Shown piece by piece: positions 53,375 to 62,576 of a DNA stretch of 64,000 nt (position 1 is its first letter; each line of letters starts with the position of its first letter). The translations under genes and the position numbers were made by a program. The stretch covers positions 62,001-126,000 of the forward strand of contig JAGYOH010000001.1 in NCBI GenBank assembly GCA_018399635.1, given 5' to 3'. Under the pieces are notes generated by a model. The model was not told where the DNA came from and made no database searches. It saw nothing but the letters and a program-made list of their open reading frames with translations. This DNA is from Clostridia bacterium (GTDB taxonomy: Bacteria > Bacillota > Clostridia > Peptostreptococcales > Acidaminobacteraceae).

Positions 53375-54436
53375 ATGAATACTTTTACGGGCAAGGCCCT
53401 GATGATGGCGACACTTCTGTTCATCGGCCTTCTGGGTCTGTGGTTTTTGAAGGAATCGCTCCTGCTCTTCATGCCCTTCATCATCGCCTATTATATCGCC
53501 AAGCTCATGAATCCCTTGAAAAAAACCCTGGCCAGCCGTCTTCGCTTTCCCGATACCCTCGCCACCCTGCTGGTGATGGTCCTGATTCTCGGCATCATCA
53601 CCCTGGGAATCACCTCCCTGGTCTACCTCCTGGTGCAGCAGTTGAGCACTTTCGCCGAAGACCTCCCCACCATCGGCCAGGAGCTCTACGCCTCAGTGGG
53701 GACCCTCAACGAAGCGGCGGATTCATTTTTGAACATTTCCCCGACTTATGTGGTGGATTTTTTCAATCGCCTGATCGAGTTCACCCTCAACGCCCTCAGC
53801 GACTTTTCCATGGGTTTCGGCCAGAGACTCCTGAACATCGTCACCTTCATCCCCAGTCTTGTCTTCTACCTCCTGATTCTCCTCATCGCCATTTACTACC
53901 TGTCCAAGGATTTTGACACCATCCAGGAGATGACCACGGGGAAATTGAAACAACTGGCCCTGGTGGAAAAAATCCGCAAGACCTTCGCCAACGATATCAT
54001 CTTCGCCCTCATCGCCTACATCAAGGCCCAGGGAATCCTGATGGTGATCACCTTCGTGATCCTCACCCTGGGGCTCTTTTTCATGGGATTCCGCTATGTC
54101 CTCCTCATCGCCCTGGGCATCGCCCTCCTGGACGCCCTGCCCGTTTTCGGCACCGGTACCGTCTTCGGTCCCTGGATCATCATCGAAATCATCAACGGAG
54201 ATTATCCCACCGCCCTCTTTCTAGGCATCATCTACGGCATCGCCACCATCACCCGGCAGACCCTGCAGCCCAAAATCCTGAGCACCCAGATCGGCATCAG
54301 TCCCCTCCTGACCCTGATTGCCATCTACCTGGGCATCCAGTTCCTGGGGGTACTGGGCATCATACTGGGTCCCCTCTTCATGATTCTGTCAATTTCCTTC
54401 TACAAGGCCGTGAAAACACGAACATTTATCGATTAA
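53375..54436 (+). CDS. AI-2E family transporter (YtvI-like)
   Basis: A polytopic membrane protein of 353 residues with about eight spans and the family motif near the end (PLLTLIAIYLGIQFLGVLGIILGPL). Members include the Bacillus sporulation protein YtvI, to which the layout is close; a role in sporulation here is not shown. ATG 53375 has AAGGAGG six bases upstream. Confidence 0.85.
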   Translation: MNTFTGKALMMATLLFIGLLGLWFLKESLLLFMPFIIAYYIAKLMNPLKKTLASRLRFPDTLATLLVMVLILGIITLGITSLVYLLVQQLSTFAEDLPTIGQELYASVGTLNEAADSFLNISPTYVVDFFNRLIEFTLNALSDFSMGFGQRLLNIVTFIPSLVFYLLILLIAIYYLSKDFDTIQEMTTGKLKQLALVEKIRKTFANDIIFALIAYIKAQGILMVITFVILTLGLFFMGFRYVLLIALGIALLDALPVFGTGTVFGPWIIIEIINGDYPTALFLGIIYGIATITRQTLQPKILSTQIGISPLLTLIAIYLGIQFLGVLGIILGPLFMILSISFYKAVKTRTFID

Positions 54437-54450
54437 AACAATTTATTATT

Positions 54451-54484
54451 CACTGTTAACGCAACGTTAATAGTGTTTTTTTTG
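54451..54484 (+). terminator. terminator after the YtvI-like gene
   Basis: Arms CACTGTTAACG and CGTTAATAGTG (54451-54461 and 54465-54475) around a three-base loop, then nine Ts. Confidence 0.88.
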
Positions 54485-54494
54485 TTTTCATCTA

Positions 54495-54522
54495 TTTACA
54501 ATTAGAGTTTATATGTTATAAT
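54495..54522 (+). promoter_or_regulatory. promoter of the glutamine synthetase gene
   Basis: -35 TTTACA (54495-54500) and -10 TATAAT (54517-54522), spacer 16. No clear GlnR or TnrA palindrome is seen next to it. Confidence 0.75.
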
Positions 54523-54554
54523 TATTCATATTTTTATAAAAGGAGGAACATCTT

Positions 54555-56450
54555 ATGCACAAAACCTATTTTTTCGACCCGAGGCAGCACACCCTGCAAC
54601 AACTCAAGGAGAGTATCCTCCAGAACCAGCAGATCCAATTCATTTCCTTGCAATCCGTCGATCTTGGCAATCATCACACCGATGAGAAGATTCCGGTTCA
54701 ATCGGTCATCGATGATTTTGAAGATTTCATCGCAAACGGCATACAAACCGACGGCTCCAGCGTGGTCCTTCCCCATATCGCCGATATCAACAACGCAAAG
54801 GTCGATATGATTCCCGATACAGAGGTCCGTTGGGTCATCGACTACAATTACCTTCATCCCCACCCGGTGACCGGGGATCCCATCGGCACCCTGATCATCC
54901 CGGCCTTTCTCAAACACGATGAAAAATTCGTCTGTTCCAGGAGCATTCTGAAAAACGCCTGCCGGATCCTGGACAGCAAGGTCAAGGGCTATTTCGAGAC
55001 GGATCCCTCCCTGGCGGAGGAACTCGGTCTGGATAGCCCCGTCAAGCGGGTCAATCTCACCCTGGCCACGGAGCTGGAATTCTGGGTGAAATCACCGGAC
55101 AACCGGGCCGACGAGGAAAAGCTTTCCACCTCCCAGACCCTCAAGGAACAATACTGGCAAAGGACCATCGGGGCCGTGAGAACCGCCCTTGAGGAATCCC
55201 TGATCACCCTGGAACGCTACGGCATGGCCCCTGAGATGGGCCACAAGGAAGTCGGCGGGGTGGCCTCGAAACTGCAAAGTTCCAACCATTTCACCCATAT
55301 CATGGAACAGATCGAGGTCGACTGGAAGTTCGACCTGGCCCTGCAATCCGCTGACAACGAAATCTTCGCCAAGGACATCATCACCGATGTCTTCACCCGC
55401 CACGGCCTGGTGGTGACCTTCAAGGCCAAGCCCATCGAGGGCGTGGCCGGTAACGGAGAACATCACCACATCGGCATTTCTCTGACCCTGGAGAATGACC
55501 GGACCATCAACATGTTCGCCCCGACGCCACTGGATTCCGACTTTCTCAACCGCTTCGGCTACGCCGCCCTCATGGGTATTTTGAATAATTATTCCCTGAT
55601 CAACCCCTTCGTCACCTCCACCAACGACAGCTTCAATCGACTGAAACCCGGCTTTGAAGCACCGGTCTGCGTGGTTTCATCCCTGGGTCACACTCCCCAG
55701 GTCCCCTCGAGGAACCGGACCGTTCTGATCGGCCTGGTCAGGGACCTCAACAGCCCCTACGCCACCCGGTTCGAGCTGAGGGCTCCCAACCCCAACACCA
55801 ACACTTATCTGGCGGTTTCCGCCATTGTCCAGGGCATTCTTGACGGCATCGATGTCACCATCATGGAAAACAGAATGTCCGCGGAGGCCCTGCTCAAGGA
55901 ACTCGACAAGGCCGCCGGCGACGAAGCGGTCTATCTCAAGCAGGACCGCGCCTTCCGCTCGGAGAAGGACGTTTTCGAGGAGTACACCGACGAAGAGCGG
56001 GATGACCTCTACGGCCCGCCGCCAAAAACCGTTTATGAAAACATCCTGCAGTTCAAAAACACCCCCAACCGGGAGATTCTCGAGAAGGACGGCATTTTCA
56101 AGCCCTCCACCGTCACTTCCTATTTCGCCGCCATCGAGTCCCACTGGCTCACGGAGCTCAAGGACCGGATCATCCCCAGAAACATCGAGATACTCCGAGA
56201 AATGGTTCCCCTTCACGAAGGGGACACCATGAATGAACTGGACAAGATCAAATGGGAGGAAATCCTCGGCAATAAAATCGCACTGATGAAGGATACCTTC
56301 TCCAAGAAATCCCTCTTCACCAGGATTTCAGAGGCCATGGAGGCCGGGGACCACGCTCTGGTTTCTGAGCTTCAAATCACCATCAACGACACCATGACCC
56401 ACATCAAGGAAATGTACCGTCTCTACAAGCGCAACATCATCAACCTATAG
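54555..56450 (+). CDS. glutamine synthetase, long (type III-like) form
   Basis: Makes glutamine from glutamate, ammonia and ATP. The 631-residue protein is far longer than GlnA (about 440-470) and shorter than classical GlnN (about 700-730). Its catalytic parts are recognisable: DFIANGIQTDGSSVVLP, the glutamate-rich LATELEFWVKS, GNGEHHHIGISL (ATP/metal) and PSRNRTVLIGL. The C-terminal 120 residues are helical. ATG 54555 has AGGAGG upstream. It is alone between two terminators. Confidence 0.9.
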   Translation: MHKTYFFDPRQHTLQQLKESILQNQQIQFISLQSVDLGNHHTDEKIPVQSVIDDFEDFIANGIQTDGSSVVLPHIADINNAKVDMIPDTEVRWVIDYNYLHPHPVTGDPIGTLIIPAFLKHDEKFVCSRSILKNACRILDSKVKGYFETDPSLAEELGLDSPVKRVNLTLATELEFWVKSPDNRADEEKLSTSQTLKEQYWQRTIGAVRTALEESLITLERYGMAPEMGHKEVGGVASKLQSSNHFTHIMEQIEVDWKFDLALQSADNEIFAKDIITDVFTRHGLVVTFKAKPIEGVAGNGEHHHIGISLTLENDRTINMFAPTPLDSDFLNRFGYAALMGILNNYSLINPFVTSTNDSFNRLKPGFEAPVCVVSSLGHTPQVPSRNRTVLIGLVRDLNSPYATRFELRAPNPNTNTYLAVSAIVQGILDGIDVTIMENRMSAEALLKELDKAAGDEAVYLKQDRAFRSEKDVFEEYTDEERDDLYGPPPKTVYENILQFKNTPNREILEKDGIFKPSTVTSYFAAIESHWLTELKDRIIPRNIEILREMVPLHEGDTMNELDKIKWEEILGNKIALMKDTFSKKSLFTRISEAMEAGDHALVSELQITINDTMTHIKEMYRLYKRNIINL

Positions 56451-56453
56451 GAA

Positions 56454-56485
56454 AAAGAGGGCACACCCCGGGGTGTGCCCTCTTT
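56454..56485. terminator. bidirectional terminator between glutamine synthetase and patatin genes
   Basis: A perfect 32-base palindrome with 16-base arms (AAAGAGGGCACACCCC and its complement) and no spacer in the centre; A/T tracts at the ends serve both converging genes. Confidence 0.85.
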
Positions 56486-56495
56486 GCCTCTTCAA

Positions 56496-57233
56496 TCAGG
56501 TCTGACAGGATTCCAGCCTCTTTTCAGCCGCTTCAATCCCCCAGTCAAACCAGGTTCTGAGGCAATCCGCCTCCAGGCGCAGGCCGTCTCCGGGATTGAA
56601 TCTCCCGGGAGGATAAAAGTAGATCACCCTGGCCCCGGTTCCCTTGAGACGGTCTTCGTCGAAGGTGTTGTTGAGGGGGACCACGTGGATCTCATCGAGT
56701 TCCTCCGTCAACAGGGGATCGACGAATTCATTGTCCACCATGCCGCCGTCGATGTTCAGACCTTCGTAACGTCGCAGGTCCACCTTGGCGGTTTCACTGA
56801 AAACCGGCAGTCTCGTGGCATAGTCGATGTACTTCAACTGCTCCTCAAAGGACAGGGGCTTGAGATCCCGGTAGCGATGCAGCATGAAGTTGTTGCGCAC
56901 CGGGGCGTAATTCACCAGCCACCGTTTCACCGCCCCGGCCTTGCCGGGGTGGTTTTTGATGGCATCGAGAAGATATCGGTTGTTGAAAAACAGTCCGTCC
57001 ACGGAGGTCTTGGAAGCCACGCCTCCGAATCTCATCCACCCCGCCACCAGGGCATCAATCTGATTCGTCACTAGAAAATAACTGTTGTAGGCACCTATGG
57101 AGGTTCCTACCACCATTTCATACCTCAGTCCCTTGTCCTTCAAGACCTTGAGCACCCCGGCCTGATAGGCGCCCTTGGCCCCACCCCCCTGGAGATACAG
57201 GCCGATCCGTTTATCCCCTGAGTGAATGGACAA
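56496..57233 (-). CDS. patatin-like phospholipase
   Basis: A 245-residue lipid acyl hydrolase. The oxyanion motif GGGAKG, nucleophile GTSIG and the DGG of the Ser-Asp dyad (NIDGGMVDN) are all present. No signal peptide is seen, so it likely acts inside the cell. TTG 57233 is chosen because AGGAG lies eight bases upstream, within the end of the DUF1015 gene; the open frame extends further up but without a better start. Confidence 0.88.
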   Translation of the reverse strand: MSIHSGDKRIGLYLQGGGAKGAYQAGVLKVLKDKGLRYEMVVGTSIGAYNSYFLVTNQIDALVAGWMRFGGVASKTSVDGLFFNNRYLLDAIKNHPGKAGAVKRWLVNYAPVRNNFMLHRYRDLKPLSFEEQLKYIDYATRLPVFSETAKVDLRRYEGLNIDGGMVDNEFVDPLLTEELDEIHVVPLNNTFDEDRLKGTGARVIYFYPPGRFNPGDGLRLEADCLRTWFDWGIEAAEKRLESCQT

Positions 57234-58461
57234 AGAGACCGCTCCTGAGCTTGGGTTCAAACCAGGTGGATTTCGGCGGCATGACCACTCCGGCGTCGGC
57301 AATGGCCAGAAGCTCCTCCATGGTGGTGGGGTACATGGAGAAAGCCACCTTCATATCCGTCGCCACCCGCCGTTCAAGTTCTTCAAGGCCGCGGATTCCC
57401 CCTACGAAATCAATGCGCTTATCGGTTCTCGGATCCTCGATGCCCAGCAGAGGACCAAGCAGGTTCTTTTGAAGAATCGAGACATCCAGCCGGTCAATGG
57501 GGTCAGAGGGATCAAAGATGCCCTCCCCGGCCTTGAGGACGTACCATTTTTCCTGCAGGTACATGCCCACCGTACCCTTTGTCATGGGCTTGAAGGGTCC
57601 CTCTCCCTCCCAGGGGGTCACCTGGAATTTTTCCCCGACACCCTTGAGAAAGGCCTCGGTTGAAAGCCCGTTGAGGTCCTTGACCACCCGGTTGTAATCC
57701 ATGATGAAGAGATCCTCATCCGCAAAGAGCACACTCATGAAGAAGTTGAATTCTTCACTGCCGTCATAACCCGGGTTGGCCTCCCGGCGTTTCTTGGCCA
57801 CCTTGTCGGCGCTGGCGCTCCGGTGGTGGCCGTCGGCAATGTAAAGATAGTCGATTCCCTGGAAGACCCTGTGGATTTCATCATTCACCGCTTCGGAATC
57901 GATGACCCAGAAAATATGCTGGATGCCGTCCTCTGAAGTGAAATTGTACTCCGGCATATGGAATTTGATCCAGTCATTGATCAGGTGGTTGATGGTGTCG
58001 TTTTTCCGGTAGGTCAGGAAAATCGGTTCCGTGTTGGCATCGGTGACGTCGAAGTTGTTGATGCGGTCCACTTCTTTTTCCGGTCGGGTGAATTCGTGCT
58101 TCTTGATGATGTCCCTTTCGTAGTCATCCACCGCGGTGCACCCCACCAGTCCGGTCTGCACCCTGCCGTTCATCAACTGCCGGTAAATGTAGAAGCGGGG
58201 GGTTTCATCCTGAATCAGGGTCCCCTCCTCCTGGAATCTTTCAAGATTCTCCCTGGCCTTGAGGTAGACCTCGGGATCATAGGGACTCACGGATTCAGGC
58301 AGATCGATTTCTGAGCGCACCACATGCAAAAAGGAGCGGGGGTTTCCCTCAGCCATGCCTTTGGCTTCGGAACGGTTCATCACATCATAGGGTAGACAGG
58401 CGACCTGGGCCGCCAGTTCTTTTCGAGGTCTGATTCCCTTGAAGGGTCTGAAAACTGCCAT
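57211..58461 (-). CDS. DUF1015 family protein
   Basis: A 416-residue soluble protein starting VFRPFKGIRPRKELAAQVACLPYDVM, with the family block YIADGHHRSASADKVA. Its biochemical role is not known. It is often found next to serine-pathway dehydrogenases and class V aminotransferases, and here it follows such an aminotransferase by 12 bases. The ATG has AGGAGG upstream. Confidence 0.92.
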   Translation of the reverse strand: MAVFRPFKGIRPRKELAAQVACLPYDVMNRSEAKGMAEGNPRSFLHVVRSEIDLPESVSPYDPEVYLKARENLERFQEEGTLIQDETPRFYIYRQLMNGRVQTGLVGCTAVDDYERDIIKKHEFTRPEKEVDRINNFDVTDANTEPIFLTYRKNDTINHLINDWIKFHMPEYNFTSEDGIQHIFWVIDSEAVNDEIHRVFQGIDYLYIADGHHRSASADKVAKKRREANPGYDGSEEFNFFMSVLFADEDLFIMDYNRVVKDLNGLSTEAFLKGVGEKFQVTPWEGEGPFKPMTKGTVGMYLQEKWYVLKAGEGIFDPSDPIDRLDVSILQKNLLGPLLGIEDPRTDKRIDFVGGIRGLEELERRVATDMKVAFSMYPTTMEELLAIADAGVVMPPKSTWFEPKLRSGLFVHSLRG

Positions 58462-58473
58462 AGCTTCCTCCTT

Positions 58474-59544
58474 TTACAGTCCGAGGATATCTTCGATGTG
58501 CCCGAGCACTTCTTTGATATCGTCCAGGGTCGTGTCCGCCATATGGGCGATTCTGAAGGTTTTTTCCTTGTAATCCCCATAACCGTTGGAAATCATGAAG
58601 CCCCGTTCTCCAAGGGCCTTGTTGAGATCTCCCACATTGATCCCCCTGGTGTTGAGGACCGTGGTCAAAGTGTTGGACCGATATCCTTCCTGGGCGAAAA
58701 GTTCAAAGTACTTTTCACCCCAGGCCCTGACATGCTCCGCCATCTCAAGATGTCGGCCGAAGCGTTCCTCGAGTCCCTCATCAAAAATGAGATCCAGCTG
58801 ATAGTCCAGGGCATACATGTGGGAGATGGAGGGGGTGGAGGGGTACTGATAATCCCTTTTCTGGATGGTGTTGTAGAGACTCAGCAGATCAAAGTAACTG
58901 CCCCTGAAGGGCACCTCCTTGGCTGCCGCCACCGCCTTTTGGGACATGCTGGCCACGGCGAGGCCGGGAGGAAGTCCCAGAGCCTTCTGGGATGAGGTGA
59001 TGCAGATATCGATGCCCCATTCGTCCACGGGGATCCTGACTCCGGCCAGGGAGGAAACCGTATCCACACAGAAGATGACCTCGGGATATTTTTTCATCAC
59101 CCCGGCGATTTCACCGATGGGATTCATGACCCCGGTGGAGGTCTCGTTGTGGGTCACGGTCACTAGATCGTACTGGCCGGTGGCCAGGGCCTTGTCCACC
59201 ATTTCCGGGGTGGTGGGATGGCCGGCTTCCGATTCAAAGAGATCGGCGGGCACGTTGTTGCTCACCGCCATCTGATACCATTTTTTCCCGAAGGCACCGA
59301 CAGAGAAACAGGCGGCCTTCTTTCTCGTGCAGGAGCGCACCGCCCCTTCCATGAGACCGGACCCGGAGGAAGTGGAAAGCAGGATTTCCGACTCGGTAAA
59401 CATCAGCTTGCGCATTTTATCGGAAATGCTTCTCTGGAGCTTTGAAGCATCCTTGGTTCTGTGGCCGATCATGGGGGTCGCCATCTTTTGAAGGACGTCC
59501 TCCCGCACATCCACGGGGCCTGGAATAAACAATTTCTTATGCAT
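58474..59544 (-). CDS. class V aminotransferase (serine/alanine-glyoxylate type)
   Basis: A PLP-dependent aminotransferase of 356 residues. It opens LFIPGPVDVREDVLQKMATPMIGHR, and the PLP lysine lies in TSSQKALGLPPG. This subfamily includes serine- and alanine-glyoxylate aminotransferases and a group proposed to replace SerC in serine synthesis; the neighbouring DUF1015 gene fits that group. It is first in the operon with DUF1015 and the patatin gene. Confidence 0.88.
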   Translation of the reverse strand: MHKKLFIPGPVDVREDVLQKMATPMIGHRTKDASKLQRSISDKMRKLMFTESEILLSTSSGSGLMEGAVRSCTRKKAACFSVGAFGKKWYQMAVSNNVPADLFESEAGHPTTPEMVDKALATGQYDLVTVTHNETSTGVMNPIGEIAGVMKKYPEVIFCVDTVSSLAGVRIPVDEWGIDICITSSQKALGLPPGLAVASMSQKAVAAAKEVPFRGSYFDLLSLYNTIQKRDYQYPSTPSISHMYALDYQLDLIFDEGLEERFGRHLEMAEHVRAWGEKYFELFAQEGYRSNTLTTVLNTRGINVGDLNKALGERGFMISNGYGDYKEKTFRIAHMADTTLDDIKEVLGHIEDILGL

Positions 59545-59575
59545 AATAATACCTCCCTAGAAAAACTTTGTGAAT

Positions 59576-59604
59576 ATCATAACACTACCCTTGGCAAAGA
59601 ACAA
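59576..59604 (-). promoter_or_regulatory. promoter of the aminotransferase-DUF1015-patatin operon
   Basis: -35 TTGTTC (59599-59604), 17-base spacer, -10 TATGAT (59576-59581) on the minus strand, just after the nitrilase gene end. Confidence 0.5.
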
Positions 59605-59609
59605 CTCTT

Positions 59610-60413
59610 TTATTGATACAAGTCCGGTCGCCGATGCTTGAGAATGGGCAGTTCCTCCTTGATTTTCTTGATTCTTTCAGGATCCGCTTCGAGGATGAGG
59701 AGTCCCTCGGAGTCATCCAGTTCACCCAGTATCCTGCCCCAGGGATCCACTCCCAGGGAGTGGCCATAGGCCTTGTAGCTGAGGACCCCGCTTCGTGCCG
59801 GAGAGGCGATGAAGAGATACATCTGATTGTCGAGGGCCCTGGCCCGGGTCAGAATCTCCCAGTGGGCCGGACCGGTGACATGGTTGAAGGCCGCGGGAAT
59901 GAAGACGTATTCCACCCCTTCAAGGGCCATTTTACGGAACATTTCCGGGAAGCGGATGTCGTAACAGATGGCCACGCCGATCCTGCCCATGGGGGTATCG
60001 AGAACCGTCACCTTGTCCCCGGGGGTCAGGGTCGCCGACTCGAAAAAGGTGATCCCCCCCTTGACATCGATGTCAAAAAGATGGGCCTTGCGGTGCTTGC
60101 CGAGAAGTTCCCCCTTGTCATCGATGATGTAGGCGGTATTGTAGATTTTGCCGCCCTCGGCCTCGGGGATGCTTCCGCCGATGAGAAGAATGCCCAGTTC
60201 CCTGGCCAGACGTCTTAAAAGGGAGAGGGTCTGACCCTCTCCCTCCTCAGCGTAAGGGATAAAGAACTCGTTGCCATAGGGGGTATTGAACATTTCTGGC
60301 AGAACCACCACCCGGGCCCCCCTGGCATGGGCCTGCCGGATAAATTTTTCAGCGGTCTGAAGATTTTTAGCCTTGTCATCCGCCACGTCCATTTGTACCA
60401 GACCAATTTTCAT
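59610..60413 (-). CDS. carbon-nitrogen hydrolase (omega-amidase / nitrilase type)
   Basis: The Glu-Lys-Cys triad of the nitrilase superfamily is visible: VVLPEMFNTPYG, GKHRKAHLFDID and VAICYDIRFPE. The sequence is close to omega-amidase-like members that split alpha-ketoglutaramate, but the substrate is not proven. ATG 60413 has GGAGG nine to ten bases upstream; a TTG one codon earlier is also open. The length is 267 residues, soluble. Confidence 0.88.
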   Translation of the reverse strand: MKIGLVQMDVADDKAKNLQTAEKFIRQAHARGARVVVLPEMFNTPYGNEFFIPYAEEGEGQTLSLLRRLARELGILLIGGSIPEAEGGKIYNTAYIIDDKGELLGKHRKAHLFDIDVKGGITFFESATLTPGDKVTVLDTPMGRIGVAICYDIRFPEMFRKMALEGVEYVFIPAAFNHVTGPAHWEILTRARALDNQMYLFIASPARSGVLSYKAYGHSLGVDPWGRILGELDDSEGLLILEADPERIKKIKEELPILKHRRPDLYQ

Positions 60414-60442
60414 CAAATTTCTCCTCCACTCATAAGTCTCGC

Positions 60443-61528
60443 CTATTCAAAGAGATTCATCAAATACCCATATCCCTGGTCCGCCATTTCCTCATAGGGA
60501 ACAAACCGAAGCGCCGCCCCGTTGATGCAATAACGGAGTCCGCCCCGGTCCTCAGGGCCGTCGTCGAAGACATGACCCAGGTGGGAGTCGCCGCTGCGGC
60601 TCCTGACCTCGATCCGTTCGTATCCCAGTTTGACATCACGCTTCTCTACCATCACTTCCGGGGTGACGGGCTTGACGAAACTCGGCCATCCGGAACCGGA
60701 TTCAAACTTGTCCAGGGAGGTGAAAAGCGGTTCTCCCGTGACGATGTCCACGTAAAGTCCCCGGGCCTTATTGGTGTAAAGTTCGCTGGTGAAGGCCCGC
60801 TCCGTGGCGTCCTCCTGGGTCACCTTGTAGGAAAGCTCCGTGAGTTTCTCTTTCAAGACCGCCTCATCGGGCTTGGGATATTTGCTCATGGGGATGACCA
60901 CCTCCTCGGACAGGGTCAGATCAATGTGGCAATAGCCTCCGGGATTCTTCTTCAGATAATCCTGATGGTAATCCTCGGCAAAGTAGAAACCGTCAAGAGG
61001 CGCCACCTCGACCACGATGGGATCCGCGTACCGGGTCGCCTCGATGCGGATGAAGCCCTCGATGATATCCCGGTCGGCTTCATTTTCATAGTAGACGCCG
61101 GTGCGGTACTGGAGGCCGACATCATTGCCCTGTCGATTGAGACTGGTGGGATCAATGATCTTGAAATAGTGGGCCAGCAGCACTTCGAGATCCACCACAT
61201 CGGCATCATAGGTGATTTTCACAGTCTCGGCATGTCCCGAATTCTTGTAGATCAAATCCTCATAGGAGGGATTTTCCCATTTGCCGTTGGCATAGCCGGA
61301 TTCTGAATCCAGCACGCCGTAAACCCGGTCCATGTACTCCTCGACCCCCCAGAAACAACCTCCGGCCAAATAGATGGTCCTGAGATTGGTGGTGGCCGCC
61401 GGCGTCGGGCCGGAATCCTCCGGAGCCATTCCCTCTTCCTCCTGAGGCTTGTGGGTGCCTCCCCCGAATATGAGATAAGCCCCGATGGCCAGAGCGATTC
61501 CTGCTATTCCCAATATAGGATATTTCAT
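60443..61528 (-). CDS. msrAB: fused methionine sulfoxide reductase MsrA-MsrB, membrane-anchored
   Basis: A 361-residue repair enzyme for both methionine sulfoxide epimers. An N-terminal hydrophobic segment ([20 protein letters not shown], 5-24) anchors or exports it. MsrA spans about 50-205 with the catalytic cysteine in GGCFWGVEE; MsrB spans about 220-350 with GSGWPSF and the catalytic cysteine in [11 protein letters not shown]. The zinc CxxC pairs of some MsrB proteins are absent, as in other fusions. ATG 61528 follows AGAAGG. Confidence 0.93.
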   Translation of the reverse strand: MKYPILGIAGIALAIGAYLIFGGGTHKPQEEEGMAPEDSGPTPAATTNLRTIYLAGGCFWGVEEYMDRVYGVLDSESGYANGKWENPSYEDLIYKNSGHAETVKITYDADVVDLEVLLAHYFKIIDPTSLNRQGNDVGLQYRTGVYYENEADRDIIEGFIRIEATRYADPIVVEVAPLDGFYFAEDYHQDYLKKNPGGYCHIDLTLSEEVVIPMSKYPKPDEAVLKEKLTELSYKVTQEDATERAFTSELYTNKARGLYVDIVTGEPLFTSLDKFESGSGWPSFVKPVTPEVMVEKRDVKLGYERIEVRSRSGDSHLGHVFDDGPEDRGGLRYCINGAALRFVPYEEMADQGYGYLMNLFE

Positions 61529-61620
61529 AACAACACCTTCTTTCTTGTATGTTTTCCATTGATACCCTATTTGAATGGAATAGTCGATCAAAAAAAACTA
61601 TCCTTGCCCCCCGGTCGATA

Positions 61621-61644
61621 AAAAAAGCGCCACAGCGCTTTTTT
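61621..61644 (-). terminator. terminator after degV
   Basis: Stem AAAAAAGCGC/GCGCTTTTTT with a four-base loop; the first stem bases touch the degV stop codon, and Ts follow on the minus strand. Confidence 0.82.
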
Positions 61645-62477
61645 CAGTAGGAGATGATGACCCCTTCGATATCCACATAGAGGGTGGTCAACCCCGCCGT
61701 AGGCACCAGGATGATTTCCTTGAAGTTCGCTTTTTCTTCAAAGGTTTCCTTGAGACTTTCCGCCCGCCCGGGATTGTTGGCATGGGAGATGGACAGAATC
61801 CTCTCAGACAGGTCCTCTCCCTTTTCCAGGACCATTTCCACCATCCGGGCAAAGGCCTTGTTGGAACCCCGCGCCTTTTCAAAAAGAAGGATTTCACCGT
61901 CAATGGCTCCCATGATGGGCTTGATGTTCATGAAGGAGGCGATGGATCCCTTGAGTCGGGGGATCCGACCGTTCTTGATCAGGTTGTCAAGGGACTCTGA
62001 AATGAAATAAGTCTTCATGCCGCTGATGTAGTGCTCCACTTTTTCCACGATCTCTTCAAAACTGTGGTTCTTGTCCATGAGTTCCTTGATCTTCAGAGCA
62101 ATCAAAGCCTCACCGCCACCGGCGGTCTTGGAATCGAAAATATGAATCCTGCTGTCAGGATGCTCCTCCAGATACATGGATTTCGCCAGAATGGCACTGT
62201 TGTAGGTGCCGCTGAGCTTGGAGGAGATCGTGATGGCGAAAACATCCCCCAGGGCCTTGAATCTGGCTATGAAATCATTCGGCGAAGGGCAGGCGGACCC
62301 CGCCTTCTGGCTGGCCTTCATGTTCTTTCTGAACATGGCCAGATCGAGTTTCGGATCATCCACATACTCCACGCCATCGAGGAGCAGTTTGAAAGGGATG
62401 ATATCGATCCCTAATCGTTCCTTCAGACTCTCGTTGAGATCAAGAGCACTATCGGCAATAATGTCGATGCGGATCAC
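61644..62477 (-). CDS. DegV family fatty-acid-binding protein
   Basis: DegV proteins bind a fatty acid and can feed it to a fatty-acid kinase. The start RIDIIADSALDLNE, the TISSKLSGTYNSA motif and the final VPTAGLTTLYVDIEGVIISY are typical. The start is uncertain: GGAGG at 62477-62481 overlaps GTG 62477, while the best-spaced codon (eight bases) would be ATC 62468. A -10 TATAAT at about 62497-62502 excludes longer versions. The length is about 277 residues. Confidence 0.88.
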   Translation of the reverse strand: MIRIDIIADSALDLNESLKERLGIDIIPFKLLLDGVEYVDDPKLDLAMFRKNMKASQKAGSACPSPNDFIARFKALGDVFAITISSKLSGTYNSAILAKSMYLEEHPDSRIHIFDSKTAGGGEALIALKIKELMDKNHSFEEIVEKVEHYISGMKTYFISESLDNLIKNGRIPRLKGSIASFMNIKPIMGAIDGEILLFEKARGSNKAFARMVEMVLEKGEDLSERILSISHANNPGRAESLKETFEEKANFKEIILVPTAGLTTLYVDIEGVIISY

Positions 62478-62576
62478 CTCCAGGGTTTTATTGTATCTAT
62501 TATAAGGGATTTTCACCATTTGCACAAACACGGATTGTCCCCCGGACGGGAGACTTCTCTCAAAATTCCTTCCCGG

